From contig DKYS01000003.1 of NCBI GenBank assembly GCA_002493395.1, forward strand, positions 1 through 19,990: a stretch of DNA of 19,990 nt. The letters run 5' to 3'. Shown one piece after another: positions 1 through 7,440 of this stretch. How positions within the stretch are numbered: position 1 is the stretch's first letter; each line of letters starts with the position of its first letter. Under the pieces are notes generated by a model. The model was not told the DNA's origin. It searched no databases and saw nothing but the letters and a program-made list of their open reading frames with translations. This stretch comes from Turicibacter sp. UBA7094. GTDB lineage: Bacteria > Bacillota_I > Bacilli_A > MOL361 > Turicibacteraceae. The position numbers and the translations under genes were made by a program.

Positions 1-195
1 GTTCTTGGAATTTCATCAACGATTCATGAGATTACGATTAATACATCTGTATTTTTTGATATGTTCCTAATGTTGATAACGTCATTAGTTGCTTATGGGT
101 TTGCCGTATCTAAACGTAAAATTAGTAAGGTCGAAGGTATTATATTAGTTTTACTTTATGTAGCTTATATGGCGTTTGTTATTTGGAAGGGATAA
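1..195 (+). CDS. Na+/Ca2+ exchanger-like membrane protein, C-terminal fragment
   Basis: Frame 1 is open from the window edge to TAA at 193-195 and gives the last 64 residues of a membrane protein. Two hydrophobic segments (about residues 19-35 and 44-62 of the fragment) are separated by a basic loop (SKRKISKVEG). The pattern of a Phe-Asp segment, a basic loop with a conserved Gly, and a final helix ending at the stop matches the C-terminus of CaCA-superfamily sodium/calcium antiporters of the YrbG type. Members of that family swap cations across the cytoplasmic membrane. Only the end is visible, so the family is a moderate-confidence guess; the coding status is much firmer. A terminator follows directly. 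Confidence 0.55.
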   Translation, partial: VLGISSTIHEITINTSVFFDMFLMLITSLVAYGFAVSKRKISKVEGIILVLLYVAYMAFVIWKG

Positions 196-206
196 GTTAA
201 ACTAGT

Positions 207-232
207 AGGGAGGATTAGATGATCCTCCTTTT
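207..232 (+). terminator. Rho-independent terminator after the exchanger gene
   Basis: GGAGGAT (209-215) pairs with ATCCTCC (222-228) over a 6-nt loop, and a short T run follows. It lies 12 nt past the stop codon. Confidence 0.75.
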
Positions 233-268
233 AAAATGTGAAGAGGTGTGGGAAACAAGGCACGTGAC

Positions 269-297
269 TTGAAGTTTTAAGAGGGATACGGTATAAT
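269..297 (+). promoter_or_regulatory. Promoter of dusB
   Basis: TTGAAG (269-274), a 17-bp spacer and TATAAT (292-297) make a near-consensus sigma-A promoter. It implies an untranslated leader of roughly 75 nt before dusB. Confidence 0.75.
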
Positions 298-377
298 GAT
301 TTGAGATTTTATGTCGAAAAAGTTTGTTGTTGTTTATATAGATAAAAAGAATTTTTTTAAGGGAAAGTGGTGAAGAC

Positions 378-1385
378 ATGAGTTTTAAAATTCGTGAGAT
401 TGAAATTGATAATCCCGTTGTTTTAGCACCAATGGCGGGGGTTTGTAATGCTGCATTTCGTACGATTATTAAGGAGATGGGGACAGGATTAATTTATGCG
501 GAGATGGTTAGTGATAAAGCAGTCGTTTACCAAAATAAAAAGACGTTAGATATGCTTTATGTAGATCCAGCTGAGCGACCATTATCAATGCAGATTTTTG
601 GGGCAGATAAGGAAACATTTATTGAAGCCGCTAAATACGTTGATGCAAATTGTGATTGTGATATTATTGATATTAATATGGGGTGTCCAGTTCCAAAGGT
701 AACAAAAAATGAAGCGGGAGCACGTCTATTATTAGAGCCAGATAAAATTTATGACATCGTTGCAAGTGTTGTAGATGTTTGCAAAAAGCCTGTGACAGTA
801 AAAATGCGTACAGGATGGGATAAGGAACATATTTACGCCATTGAAAATGCCTTAAAGGTTGAACAAGCGGGAGCAAGTGCAATTGCTATTCATGGGCGTA
901 CACGTTCACAGATGTATGAAGGAAAAGCTGATTGGGGCATTATTAAAGACGTTAAAGAAGCAATTAAAACAATTCCTGTTATTGGAAATGGAGATATTAA
1001 CTCACCTGAAATTGCGAAAAAGGTTTTAGAAGAGTCTGGTGTGGACGGGATTATGATTGGTCGAGCAGCGCTTGGAAACCCGTGGTTAATGAAGCAAGTT
1101 GTTCATTATTTAAAAACAGACGAGTTAATTGAAGAACCATCGGCAGATGAAAAATTAAGACTCGCGGTTGATCATATGGATCGTTTAATTGACTTAAAAT
1201 GCGAGAAAGTTGCCTTACTTGAAATGAGATCACATATGGCATGGTATATTAAAGGATTAGAGGGAGCAACCCATGTAAAGCGTATGATAACAACTGTTAA
1301 GACACGTGAAGAAATGATGGAGATTGTTAATCGTTATCAGGCCTACCTACATGGGGATAAGTCAGCACGATTAGTAGTAGAATAA
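378..1385 (+). CDS. dusB: tRNA-dihydrouridine synthase B
   Basis: The 335-residue product is the usual length for bacterial DusB, the cytoplasmic FMN enzyme that reduces uridine to dihydrouridine in the tRNA D-loop using NADPH. The N-terminal TIM barrel carries the Dus signature NMGCPVPKV with catalytic Cys103. The FMN-phosphate motifs IGNGDI and GIMIGRAALGNPW follow, and the C-terminal helical domain has the typical EMRSHMAWYIKG segment. The ATG is preceded by a GGTGA stretch, which is a modest ribosome binding site. The gene has its own promoter, with terminators on both sides, so it is probably monocistronic. Its convergent neighbour shares its terminator. Confidence 0.95.
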   Translation: MSFKIREIEIDNPVVLAPMAGVCNAAFRTIIKEMGTGLIYAEMVSDKAVVYQNKKTLDMLYVDPAERPLSMQIFGADKETFIEAAKYVDANCDCDIIDINMGCPVPKVTKNEAGARLLLEPDKIYDIVASVVDVCKKPVTVKMRTGWDKEHIYAIENALKVEQAGASAIAIHGRTRSQMYEGKADWGIIKDVKEAIKTIPVIGNGDINSPEIAKKVLEESGVDGIMIGRAALGNPWLMKQVVHYLKTDELIEEPSADEKLRLAVDHMDRLIDLKCEKVALLEMRSHMAWYIKGLEGATHVKRMITTVKTREEMMEIVNRYQAYLHGDKSARLVVE

Positions 1386-1433
1386 ATCTATTAGGGAAGT
1401 TTTTAATTAATAATATTTTAAAAGATTTATCAT

Positions 1434-1470
1434 AAAAGGAGGTAGTTCTGAGACGAGCTACCTCCTTTTT
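1434..1470. terminator. Bidirectional terminator between dusB and the M42 peptidase gene
   Basis: A perfect 12-bp stem (1434-1445 with 1458-1469) encloses a 12-nt loop. The A run at the left foot and T run at the right foot give a U tract to transcripts from either strand, as expected between convergent genes. Confidence 0.9.
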
Positions 1471-1474
1471 GAAT

Positions 1475-2515
1475 TTAAAATTTAATCTCTGTTAAATAGG
1501 CGAGGATTAATTTCATGGTATTGATGCATCCCTCAATATGTGTTCGTTCAACTCCGTGTGAAGCATGAACACCAGGACCAATTAAAGCTGCCTTTATATC
1601 GTTGCCAGCTCGAAGAGCGGCTGAAGCATCAGAACCATAGAAAGGATAAATATCAATGGCATGTTTAAGTTGATGTGTTTTAGAAAGGTCCACTAATTCA
1701 GAGATCATGTCATAGTCATAAGGTCCGGATGAGTCTTTAGCACAGATAGAAACGTCATATTCCGAGCAGGATAAATCTTTACCAATACACCCCATATCCA
1801 CAACAAGTAATCGGTTAATATCATTTGGGAGATAGGCTGCCCCATGACCGACTTCTTCATAGGTGGAGATGATTAGTTTAACTGTATGTTTTGGTTTTAA
1901 TTGATGATCTAGAAGATATTTAAAGACGGTAAAGATAATTGAAACACTAACTTTATCATCAATATGTCGTGATTTAATGAACCCGCTTTCCGTCATCGTT
2001 GTTTTAGGATCAATAGAGATAAAATCTCCATTTTGAATTCCGAGAGCTAGAACGTCATCTTTATTATCCACGATCTCATCTATCCTAACCATAAGTTCAT
2101 CAATTGTTTGACCGGTTTCGGAACATTCCTTATAGACGTGTGCAGAGGGGGCGACATTGAGAATGGTTCCAGTATAGGTAGTGTTGTTTCGAGTATGGAT
2201 TTGACAGTATTCACCTTGGAGTGTCATCATTTGATTTCCCCCAATTGACGTTAGGTTTAATGTTCCATCAGAATTAATAGAACGAACCATTAAACCGAGT
2301 GTATCGACGTGGGCGGCTAGTGCTAATGTTTTATTTGAATTTTCCCCGGGAAATTCAATGATGAGATTTCCCTTATTTGTTTTATAGTAGGATAGACCTA
2401 AGGCGTCGCTATATTGGGCAATTTTTTTAATCACATGGTGCGTATACCCACTTGGACTTGGAGTAGTGAGAATATCCTTGGTTAGCGTGTAAAAATATTG
2501 TTGGTCAAAAGACAT
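1475..2515 (-). CDS. M42 family metallo-aminopeptidase
   Basis: This is a dinuclear metal aminopeptidase of the M42 family (YsdC/FrvX/PepA type), a cytoplasmic enzyme that usually forms large tetrahedral complexes and trims peptides. From the chosen start, the visible metal and catalytic residues are AHVDTLG (His69, Asp71), RHIDDK (Asp186 or Asp187), YEEVGHGA (Glu220, Glu221), VVDMG (Asp240) and the C-terminal GPGVHASHGVERTH histidines. That is the full set for the family. The frame is open for 24 more codons upstream, but AGAGGA sits 6 nt before the ATG at 2515 and directly abuts the ATG at 2521. I therefore prefer a 346-aa protein beginning MSFDQQ. It is transcribed away from the RDD gene and ends at the shared terminator. 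Confidence 0.9.
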   Translation of the reverse strand: MSFDQQYFYTLTKDILTTPSPSGYTHHVIKKIAQYSDALGLSYYKTNKGNLIIEFPGENSNKTLALAAHVDTLGLMVRSINSDGTLNLTSIGGNQMMTLQGEYCQIHTRNNTTYTGTILNVAPSAHVYKECSETGQTIDELMVRIDEIVDNKDDVLALGIQNGDFISIDPKTTMTESGFIKSRHIDDKVSVSIIFTVFKYLLDHQLKPKHTVKLIISTYEEVGHGAAYLPNDINRLLVVDMGCIGKDLSCSEYDVSICAKDSSGPYDYDMISELVDLSKTHQLKHAIDIYPFYGSDASAALRAGNDIKAALIGPGVHASHGVERTHIEGCINTMKLILAYLTEIKF

Positions 2516-2603
2516 GAGCATTCCTCTTTTCTTTAGGGTTATTTTAATAGACCTTTTTATAGATAAGGCTTCGGTCATAAAAGCCATGAAAAGATAAGAT
2601 TAC

Positions 2604-2652
2604 TTAATTTACACCCTATATTATCTCATGTATAATATAGGGTGTAAATTAA
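2604..2652. promoter_or_regulatory. Perfect palindrome with overlapping divergent promoters
   Basis: A 21-nt arm (2604-2624) is perfectly complementary to 2632-2652 around a 7-nt centre. On the plus strand TTTACA (2608-2613), 17 bp, TATAAT (2631-2636) faces the RDD gene. On the minus strand TTTACA (2648-2643), 17 bp, GATAAT (2625-2620) faces the peptidase gene. The symmetry makes both promoters part of the same palindrome, which could also be an operator. It has no T tract and sits upstream of both genes, so it is not a terminator. Confidence 0.75.
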
Positions 2653-2683
2653 TTTAAGCAGTCATAGGAGAGGGATGTTAGCA

Positions 2684-3133
2684 ATGTTTAATCTTTTAAT
2701 CAGACGAGGGGTCGCATTTTTAATTGATGCATTCGTGTTAGTCATCATTTTTTTCGGTAATTTTGGTTTTATTATGAGTGCCTTTTCTGTAAGCGCTGAT
2801 AATCCATTACAAATCAATGGTTTATTCGCAATGGTAGCTCTACAACTTCTTTATGTATGGATTTATTTTGTCTATGTTCCAGTCAAAATGCCAGGACAAA
2901 CACTTGGAAAGAGATTATTAAAGATTAAAGAATTGAGAGCAGATGGAAAAGAGCTAACGTTAAAACAATATTTTCAACGTGATTTTATGATGAAATTTTT
3001 ATTATCTTCATTAACACGTGGTTTCATCGTTTTATTTAATGGAATTTTGATTACCTATCAATGTATTCGTAAACAGGAACTTTGTACATTACATGATATG
3101 GTTGTTAAGACAAAAGTGGTACATGTAAAATAA
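2684..3133 (+). CDS. RDD family membrane protein
   Basis: A small integral membrane protein of about 149 residues. The N-terminal RRGVAFLIDAFVL carries the Arg and Asp of the RDD signature at the edge of the first transmembrane helix. A second helix lies near residues 48-65. The motif PGQTLGKRLLKIK, typical of RDD proteins, follows, and a third hydrophobic region lies near 108-125. RDD proteins are widespread, and some have been linked to ion transport; the substrate here cannot be told. An earlier ATG at 2675 is possible, but the AGGAGAGGG at 2666-2674 almost touches it, so ATG 2684 fits better. The downstream VanZ-like gene begins 25 nt after the stop, suggesting co-transcription. Confidence 0.85.
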   Translation: MFNLLIRRGVAFLIDAFVLVIIFFGNFGFIMSAFSVSADNPLQINGLFAMVALQLLYVWIYFVYVPVKMPGQTLGKRLLKIKELRADGKELTLKQYFQRDFMMKFLLSSLTRGFIVLFNGILITYQCIRKQELCTLHDMVVKTKVVHVK

Positions 3134-3158
3134 AGATAACGTACAGGGAGTGGCTATT

Positions 3159-3818
3159 ATGGGTGAAGTGGTATTACGGTGTAATAGATTAACTGAATTG
3201 GAAAGTCAGTTGAATCGCTTAGAGGGAGTATCAGTATTGCACTTTAGCCTATTGATGACAGCTATTTTGACACTTGGAGTGATGATAGTTTATCGTCATT
3301 ATACCCATAATAAATCACTGTTTCATTTTATAATCGTCACTTCCTTTATTTTTTATATATTAAACGTCATTCGACTTGTATTTTTCCCTCTTCCCATTAA
3401 TCAACACTATATTGAGTTGCTAAAAGAGGGAGTTAACTGTGGGATTCTAACAGAACGTCGTCATAATTTCCAGTTGTTTGATTTTATGAAATGGGATAAC
3501 TTATTTCATATTACGACGCTAGGTAACTTTATTATGTTAATGCCATTAAGCTTCTATCTTCCGATACTATTTACTAGACTAAAATGGGGGATTTTTAAGA
3601 CTATTCTTGTTGGTTTTTTCATATCTTTAACGATTGAGTGTTTACAGTTAGCATATGATTTAATAACGGGCTACGCTTATAGAGGTTTTAATGTTGACGA
3701 TTTATTGATGAATACCCTAGGTGTGATGGTTGGATATTTATTGATTGAAATGATTCAAATGGTATACTATTTACTATCAGTTATTATAATAAAGGGATTA
3801 AAGAGATTTAGAGTGTGA
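3159..3818 (+). CDS. VanZ-like family membrane protein
   Basis: About 219 residues with four or five hydrophobic helices. The VanZ-like core is clear: GNFIMLMPLSFYLPILF, then SLTIECLQLAYDL, then FNVDDLLMNTLGVMVGY. The conserved Glu of the IECxQ segment and the NVDDxxxNxxG motif are both present. VanZ itself gives low-level teicoplanin resistance, but most chromosomal homologues have unknown roles in the envelope, and nothing here argues for resistance. GTG at 3150 is in frame, but GGAG at 3147-3150 sits 8 nt before ATG 3159, which I take as the start. The 5' arm of its terminator lies inside the last codons. Confidence 0.8.
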   Translation: MGEVVLRCNRLTELESQLNRLEGVSVLHFSLLMTAILTLGVMIVYRHYTHNKSLFHFIIVTSFIFYILNVIRLVFFPLPINQHYIELLKEGVNCGILTERRHNFQLFDFMKWDNLFHITTLGNFIMLMPLSFYLPILFTRLKWGIFKTILVGFFISLTIECLQLAYDLITGYAYRGFNVDDLLMNTLGVMVGYLLIEMIQMVYYLLSVIIIKGLKRFRV

Positions 3819-3850
3819 CGAGTCACAGCTGATTTTTTTAATCCCTTTTT
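3791..3850 (+). terminator. Terminator overlapping the 3' end of the VanZ-like gene
   Basis: A 12-bp outer stem (3791-3802 with 3837-3848) is followed by T residues. The loop contains a second small hairpin, TGTGA (3814-3818) with TCACA (3823-3827). The stop codon is enclosed in the loop. Confidence 0.7.
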
Positions 3851-3895
3851 AATTTCAAAGGAATGGCCCTTCTTTTTATGAAAGTCGCAAGAACA

Positions 3896-3927
3896 CTCGT
3901 GACTTTAGTCGTGGGAGGTTCAATATT
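3896..3927 (+). repeat. Possible relic of an IS200/IS605-type right end
   Basis: A hairpin with a GAC-TTTA-GTC tip (3896-3903 with 3908-3915, several G-T pairs) is followed by GGAGGTTCA. This resembles the right-end hairpins of IS200/IS605-family elements as I remember them. No transposase or TnpB reading frame is present, so at most this is a remnant. Confidence 0.3.
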
Positions 3928-4027
3928 CGCATCATTATTAAAATTTTCACATCATGAAAGAGATTGTATTAATTTTCATTTTCTTTATAAAAACTAGAAT
4001 TAATGTAAAGAAAATGTGTAAATAGCA

Positions 4028-4056
4028 TTGACTTTTTAACCAAATGCTCGTATATT
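4028..4056 (+). promoter_or_regulatory. Promoter of the riboswitch-purine permease transcript
   Basis: TTGACT (4028-4033), 17 bp, TATATT (4051-4056). Transcription would begin about 15-20 nt before the riboswitch aptamer. Confidence 0.75.
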
Positions 4057-4078
4057 TAAGTAGTAAATTTAATCTTTT

Positions 4079-4150
4079 CTCTCGTATATCATCGGAAATA
4101 AGGTCCGAAAGTCTCTACCTACTCACCGTAAATGAGTAGACTACGGGTGG
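4079..4150 (+). ncRNA. Purine riboswitch aptamer, guanine class
   Basis: The three-way junction is recognisable. P1 pairs CTCGTA (4081-4086) with TACGGG (4142-4147). P2 pairs TCGGA (4092-4096) with TCCGA (4104-4108). The GTCTCTACC joining segment follows. P3 pairs CTACTCA (4119-4125) with TGAGTAG (4133-4139) around a CCGTAAA loop. The base that sets specificity in the J3/1 segment GACTAC is C (4141), which in this family pairs with guanine or hypoxanthine; adenine sensors carry U. It lies in the leader of a purine permease, as in the classic Bacillus pbuG arrangement. Confidence 0.95.
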
Positions 4151-4208
4151 TAATTAATGAACAAGATAAATTGGCCATAGTTTATCATGTTTAATCATTC
4201 CACTGTGG

Positions 4209-4243
4209 AGACTTTCAGTACTAGATGCTGAAAGTCTTTTTTT
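4209..4243 (+). terminator. Expression-platform terminator of the purine riboswitch
   Basis: A 10-bp stem (4209-4218 with 4228-4237) is followed by a run of seven T residues. Its 5' arm (4208-4216) is also perfectly complementary to aptamer bases 4107-4115, in P2 and the following junction. Guanine binding would hold those aptamer bases and let the terminator form, switching the permease off. Confidence 0.9.
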
Positions 4244-4377
4244 GTTTAAATGACTGGGGGATTGTCAAGGTGGGCGTTCGTAAATGTGCTATTGGAGTAG
4301 GAGTTTATATAACGTGCAATCTCACCGCCGTTTAAGCAAAAATCGGGAGAAGAATGAATATTAGGAGGAGTAATCTA

Positions 4378-5673
4378 ATGAACAAATTCTTCAAATTGGA
4401 GGAACGTGGAACTACGGTTTCAAAAGAATTTATTGCAGGATTGACGACTTTTTTATCAATGGCTTATATTATCTTTGTTAACCCGAATACGTTAGGTGCA
4501 GCCGGTATGGATCAGGGGGCAGTTTTCACGGCAACGATTTTAGCGGCAACGATTGGGACTTTAATTATGGGACTTTATGCAAACTTTCCAGTTGCATTAG
4601 CGCCAGGAATGGGAATGAACGCCTTTTTTGCTTATACAGTTGTTCTGATGATGGGATATAGTTGGCAACAAGCATTAGCGGGAATTTTTGTTTCAGGAAT
4701 TTTATTTATGATTTTATCGGCTACTGGGTTACGTGAATTAATTATTAATAGTATCCCAACCTCATTAAAACATGCGGTAGGAACAGGAATCGGATTTTTT
4801 ATCGCATTTTTAGGATTCCAAAATTCAGGAATTATCGTTAATAATGATGCAACGTTAGTTGGAATTGGAGATTTCACGGATCCTAACGTTTTAATTACGG
4901 TGATTGGATTAATTGTAACTTTAATTTTATTGGTGAGAAAAACGCCAGCTGCTATCTTTATCGGAATGATTGTAACGGCTATTGTAGGTATTATCTTAGG
5001 TGTTGTTTCATTACCAACGCAAATTATTGCACCTATTCCATCGTTAAAACCGACATTTGGAGCTTTGTTTGAGTCTTTACCAAGTATTTTTACGGTTGAG
5101 ATGATTCCAGTTATTTTCTCATTCTTATTTGTTGATTTCTTTGATACAGCGGGAACATTAGTGGCAGTTGGAACCCGTGCAGGATTAGTAGATAAAAAAG
5201 GACATTTAGTCAATGGAGATAAAGCGTTACTTGCCGATTCATCTGCAACAGTTATTGGATCGATTCTTGGAACTTCATCAACAACATCGTTTGTTGAATC
5301 ATTAACAGGTGTTGAGGCAGGGGGACGTACAGGATTAACATCTGTCTTTACAGCATTATGTTTCTTATTAATGTTATTCTGTTCAGGGTTATTATCAGTT
5401 GTAACATCGGCGGTTACGGCTCCAGCCTTAATTACAGTAGGAATCTTAATGGCTTCTTCTCTTGGAGATATTGAGTGGAAAAATTTAGAGACATCAATTC
5501 CTTCATTTGTAACAATCATTATGATGGTGTTAGGATATTCAATTGCCGAGGGAATCGCCTCTGGATTTGTATTATATCCAATTATGATGTTAGCTGCACG
5601 TCGTCAAAAAGAAGTTCATCCGGTGATGTGGGTGTTAATGGTTATCTTCTGCGTTCATTTCATACTTGCTTAG
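4378..5673 (+). CDS. pbuG: NCS2-family guanine/hypoxanthine permease
   Basis: A polytopic membrane protein of 431 residues and about 12 hydrophobic segments that takes up purine bases by proton symport. It begins MNKFFKLEERGTTVSKEFIAG, the usual opening of the AzgA-like subgroup. It also contains ALAPGMGMNAFF (73-84) and the substrate-site motif FFDTAGT (254-260), plus GTSSTTSFVES, all typical of this NCS2 branch. An in-frame ATG lies at 4354, but AGGAGG at 4363-4368 is placed 9 nt before ATG 4378. The guanine-class riboswitch upstream supports guanine/hypoxanthine over uracil or adenine, so PbuG/PbuO is the likely assignment; the choice between these two paralogues is not resolved. guaA lies downstream. 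Confidence 0.9.
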   Translation: MNKFFKLEERGTTVSKEFIAGLTTFLSMAYIIFVNPNTLGAAGMDQGAVFTATILAATIGTLIMGLYANFPVALAPGMGMNAFFAYTVVLMMGYSWQQALAGIFVSGILFMILSATGLRELIINSIPTSLKHAVGTGIGFFIAFLGFQNSGIIVNNDATLVGIGDFTDPNVLITVIGLIVTLILLVRKTPAAIFIGMIVTAIVGIILGVVSLPTQIIAPIPSLKPTFGALFESLPSIFTVEMIPVIFSFLFVDFFDTAGTLVAVGTRAGLVDKKGHLVNGDKALLADSSATVIGSILGTSSTTSFVESLTGVEAGGRTGLTSVFTALCFLLMLFCSGLLSVVTSAVTAPALITVGILMASSLGDIEWKNLETSIPSFVTIIMMVLGYSIAEGIASGFVLYPIMMLAARRQKEVHPVMWVLMVIFCVHFILA

Positions 5674-5717
5674 ATTATCATTTTATTTTGTCGAATTAAT
5701 GTGGAAAAAAAGAAGTT

Positions 5718-5730
5718 TATACTATATAAT
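5718..5730 (+). promoter_or_regulatory. Possible guaA promoter -10 region
   Basis: TATACT (5718-5723) and TATAAT (5725-5730) are adjacent -10 candidates. No good -35 is placed 17 bp upstream of either (the best is TGGAAA at 5702), so strength is uncertain. Confidence 0.4.
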
Positions 5731-5739
5731 GGAAATAAG

Positions 5740-5770
5740 AAAATTATAGGTTTTTGCCTATAATTTTTTT
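5740..5770 (+). terminator. Terminator or attenuator hairpin between the permease gene and guaA
   Basis: A perfect 11-bp stem (5740-5750 with 5757-5767), a 6-nt loop and a T run. It terminates the permease transcript. It also lies just downstream of the only visible guaA promoter candidate, so it may act as an attenuator for guaA. Confidence 0.8.
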
Positions 5771-5798
5771 GAAGAATTAAGTAAAAGAGGTGAAGGGT

Positions 5799-7334
5799 AT
5801 GCAGCATGATCAAGTTATCGTTCTTGATTTCGGAAGTCAGTACAATCAATTAATTGCACGACGTATTCGAGAATTTGGAGTTTACAGTGAATTAAAATCA
5901 CACAAATTAACGGCCACAGATATTAAAAAAATGTCTAATGTAAAAGGGATTATCTTTAGTGGTAGTCCAAATAGTGTAACTCAAGAGGGTGCCTTTACTG
6001 TTGACCCGGAAATATTTAAGTTAGGTTTACCGATTTTAGGAATTTGTTATGGAATGCAGCTAACGACTCATATGCACGGAGGAACAGTAGAACGTGCAGA
6101 GCAACGTGAGTATGGAAAAGCTGAGATTACAGTTAAAAATAATAGTAAGTTATTTGAAGGAACACCAAAAGAGCAAGTCGTTTGGATGAGTCATGGATAT
6201 CACGTGACGAACTTACCAGAAGGATTTGTAGTCGATGCAAGTAGTGATTCATGTCCAGTTGCAGCAGCTTCATGTGAAGAACGTCAAATTTACTTAGTGC
6301 AATTCCATCCAGAAGTTCAACACTCAGTATATGGAACAGAAATGTTACGTAACTTTATCTTCAATGTATGTGGTGCAGAGGCGAACTGGTCAATGAAAAA
6401 TTTCATTGAAGAGCAAGTTGAAAAAATCCGTGCACAAGTTGGGGACGACAATGTATTATGTGCCTTAAGTGGTGGTGTTGATTCTTCAGTTGTTGCAGCA
6501 CTTATTCACCGTGCTATTGGCGATCAATTAACATGTATGTTTGTTGACCATGGGTTACTTCGTAAGGGTGAAGCAGAAAGCGTTGTGGAAACATTTGATG
6601 GAAAGTTCAACATGAACTTCATTAAAATTGATGCACAAGAACGTTTTTTAAGTAAATTGAAAGGGGTTTCTGATCCAGAACAAAAACGTAAAATCATTGG
6701 AAATGAATTCGTTTATTGCTTTGATGAAGAATCAGCTAAATTAAAAGATATGAAGTTCTTAGCACAAGGGACTTTATACACAGATATTATTGAGTCAGGA
6801 ACAGAGACGGCTCAAACCATTAAATCACATCACAATGTGGGTGGATTACCAGAAGATATGGAGTTCGAATTAATCGAACCATTAAATACATTATTTAAAG
6901 ACGAAGTTCGTCAATTAGGATTAGAACTTGGATTACCAGAAGAAATTGTCTTCCGTCAACCATTCCCAGGTCCAGGACTTGGAATCCGTGTTTTAGGTGA
7001 AGTTACAGAAGAGAAATTAGAAATTGTTCGTGATTCAGATTTCATCTTACGTGAAGAGATCAAGAAAGCAGGCTTAGAACGCGATGTATGGCAATACTTC
7101 ACAGCCTTACCAAATATTAAATCGGTTGGTGTCATGGGAGATGAGCGTACTTATGATTACACGATTGTTGTTCGTGCTGTAACATCAATCGATGGAATGA
7201 CATCTGATTGGGCACGCATCCCATTTGAAGTATTAGAAAAAATCTCAGTTCGTATTGTAAACGAAGTGGCACATGTTAACCGCGTGGTGTATGATATTAC
7301 TTCAAAACCGCCTGCAACAATTGAGTGGGAGTAA
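5799..7334 (+). CDS. guaA: GMP synthase (glutamine-hydrolysing)
   Basis: This cytoplasmic enzyme converts XMP, ATP and glutamine to GMP, the last step of guanine nucleotide synthesis. The 511-aa length matches family members. The N-terminal class I amidotransferase domain has nucleophile Cys83 in GICYGMQL and the His170/Glu172 pair in FHPEV. The ATP-pyrophosphatase domain has the P-loop LSGGVDSS near residue 224. The C-terminal dimerisation domain contains FPGPGLGIRVLGE and ends DITSKPPATIEWE, the canonical C-terminus. A GTG at 5790 is in frame, but AGAGGTGA (5786-5793) lies 5 nt before ATG 5799, which also gives the usual short N-terminus. The neighbouring purine permease makes a purine-related cluster. 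Confidence 0.97.
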   Translation: MQHDQVIVLDFGSQYNQLIARRIREFGVYSELKSHKLTATDIKKMSNVKGIIFSGSPNSVTQEGAFTVDPEIFKLGLPILGICYGMQLTTHMHGGTVERAEQREYGKAEITVKNNSKLFEGTPKEQVVWMSHGYHVTNLPEGFVVDASSDSCPVAAASCEERQIYLVQFHPEVQHSVYGTEMLRNFIFNVCGAEANWSMKNFIEEQVEKIRAQVGDDNVLCALSGGVDSSVVAALIHRAIGDQLTCMFVDHGLLRKGEAESVVETFDGKFNMNFIKIDAQERFLSKLKGVSDPEQKRKIIGNEFVYCFDEESAKLKDMKFLAQGTLYTDIIESGTETAQTIKSHHNVGGLPEDMEFELIEPLNTLFKDEVRQLGLELGLPEEIVFRQPFPGPGLGIRVLGEVTEEKLEIVRDSDFILREEIKKAGLERDVWQYFTALPNIKSVGVMGDERTYDYTIVVRAVTSIDGMTSDWARIPFEVLEKISVRIVNEVAHVNRVVYDITSKPPATIEWE

Positions 7335-7397
7335 TTTTACACCTCTAAAAAAACATAAACCAAGATTTTTGGTCATTTGAATTATCATAAGAATAAG

Positions 7398-7440
7398 GAA
7401 AGAGCTATTAGAGTTTTTGAAACTCTGATAGCTCTTTTTG
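7398..7440 (+). terminator. Terminator after guaA
   Basis: A long stem (7398-7416 with 7420-7438, one G-T pair near the middle) has a tight TTG loop and ends in a T run. Confidence 0.9.

Noticed and set aside
3977..4016. 11-bp inverted repeat upstream of the riboswitch promoter, considered as a terminator
   Set aside because: The stem is AT-only with an 18-nt loop and no T tract, and the VanZ-like gene already has a better terminator.
4270..4336. Possible 21-codon leader peptide starting at a GTG in the permease leader
   Set aside because: There is no ribosome binding site at proper spacing, and the riboswitch already explains regulation.
4632..5519. 295-codon minus-strand open frame inside the purine permease gene
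   Set aside because: It is the antisense of a convincing NCS2 permease, has no ribosome binding site, and its composition (Ile/Thr/Asn/Pro-rich) is that of a shadow frame.
5475..5699. Plus-strand 74-codon open frame at the end of the permease gene
   Set aside because: It is an alternative frame of the permease C-terminus with no independent start signal.
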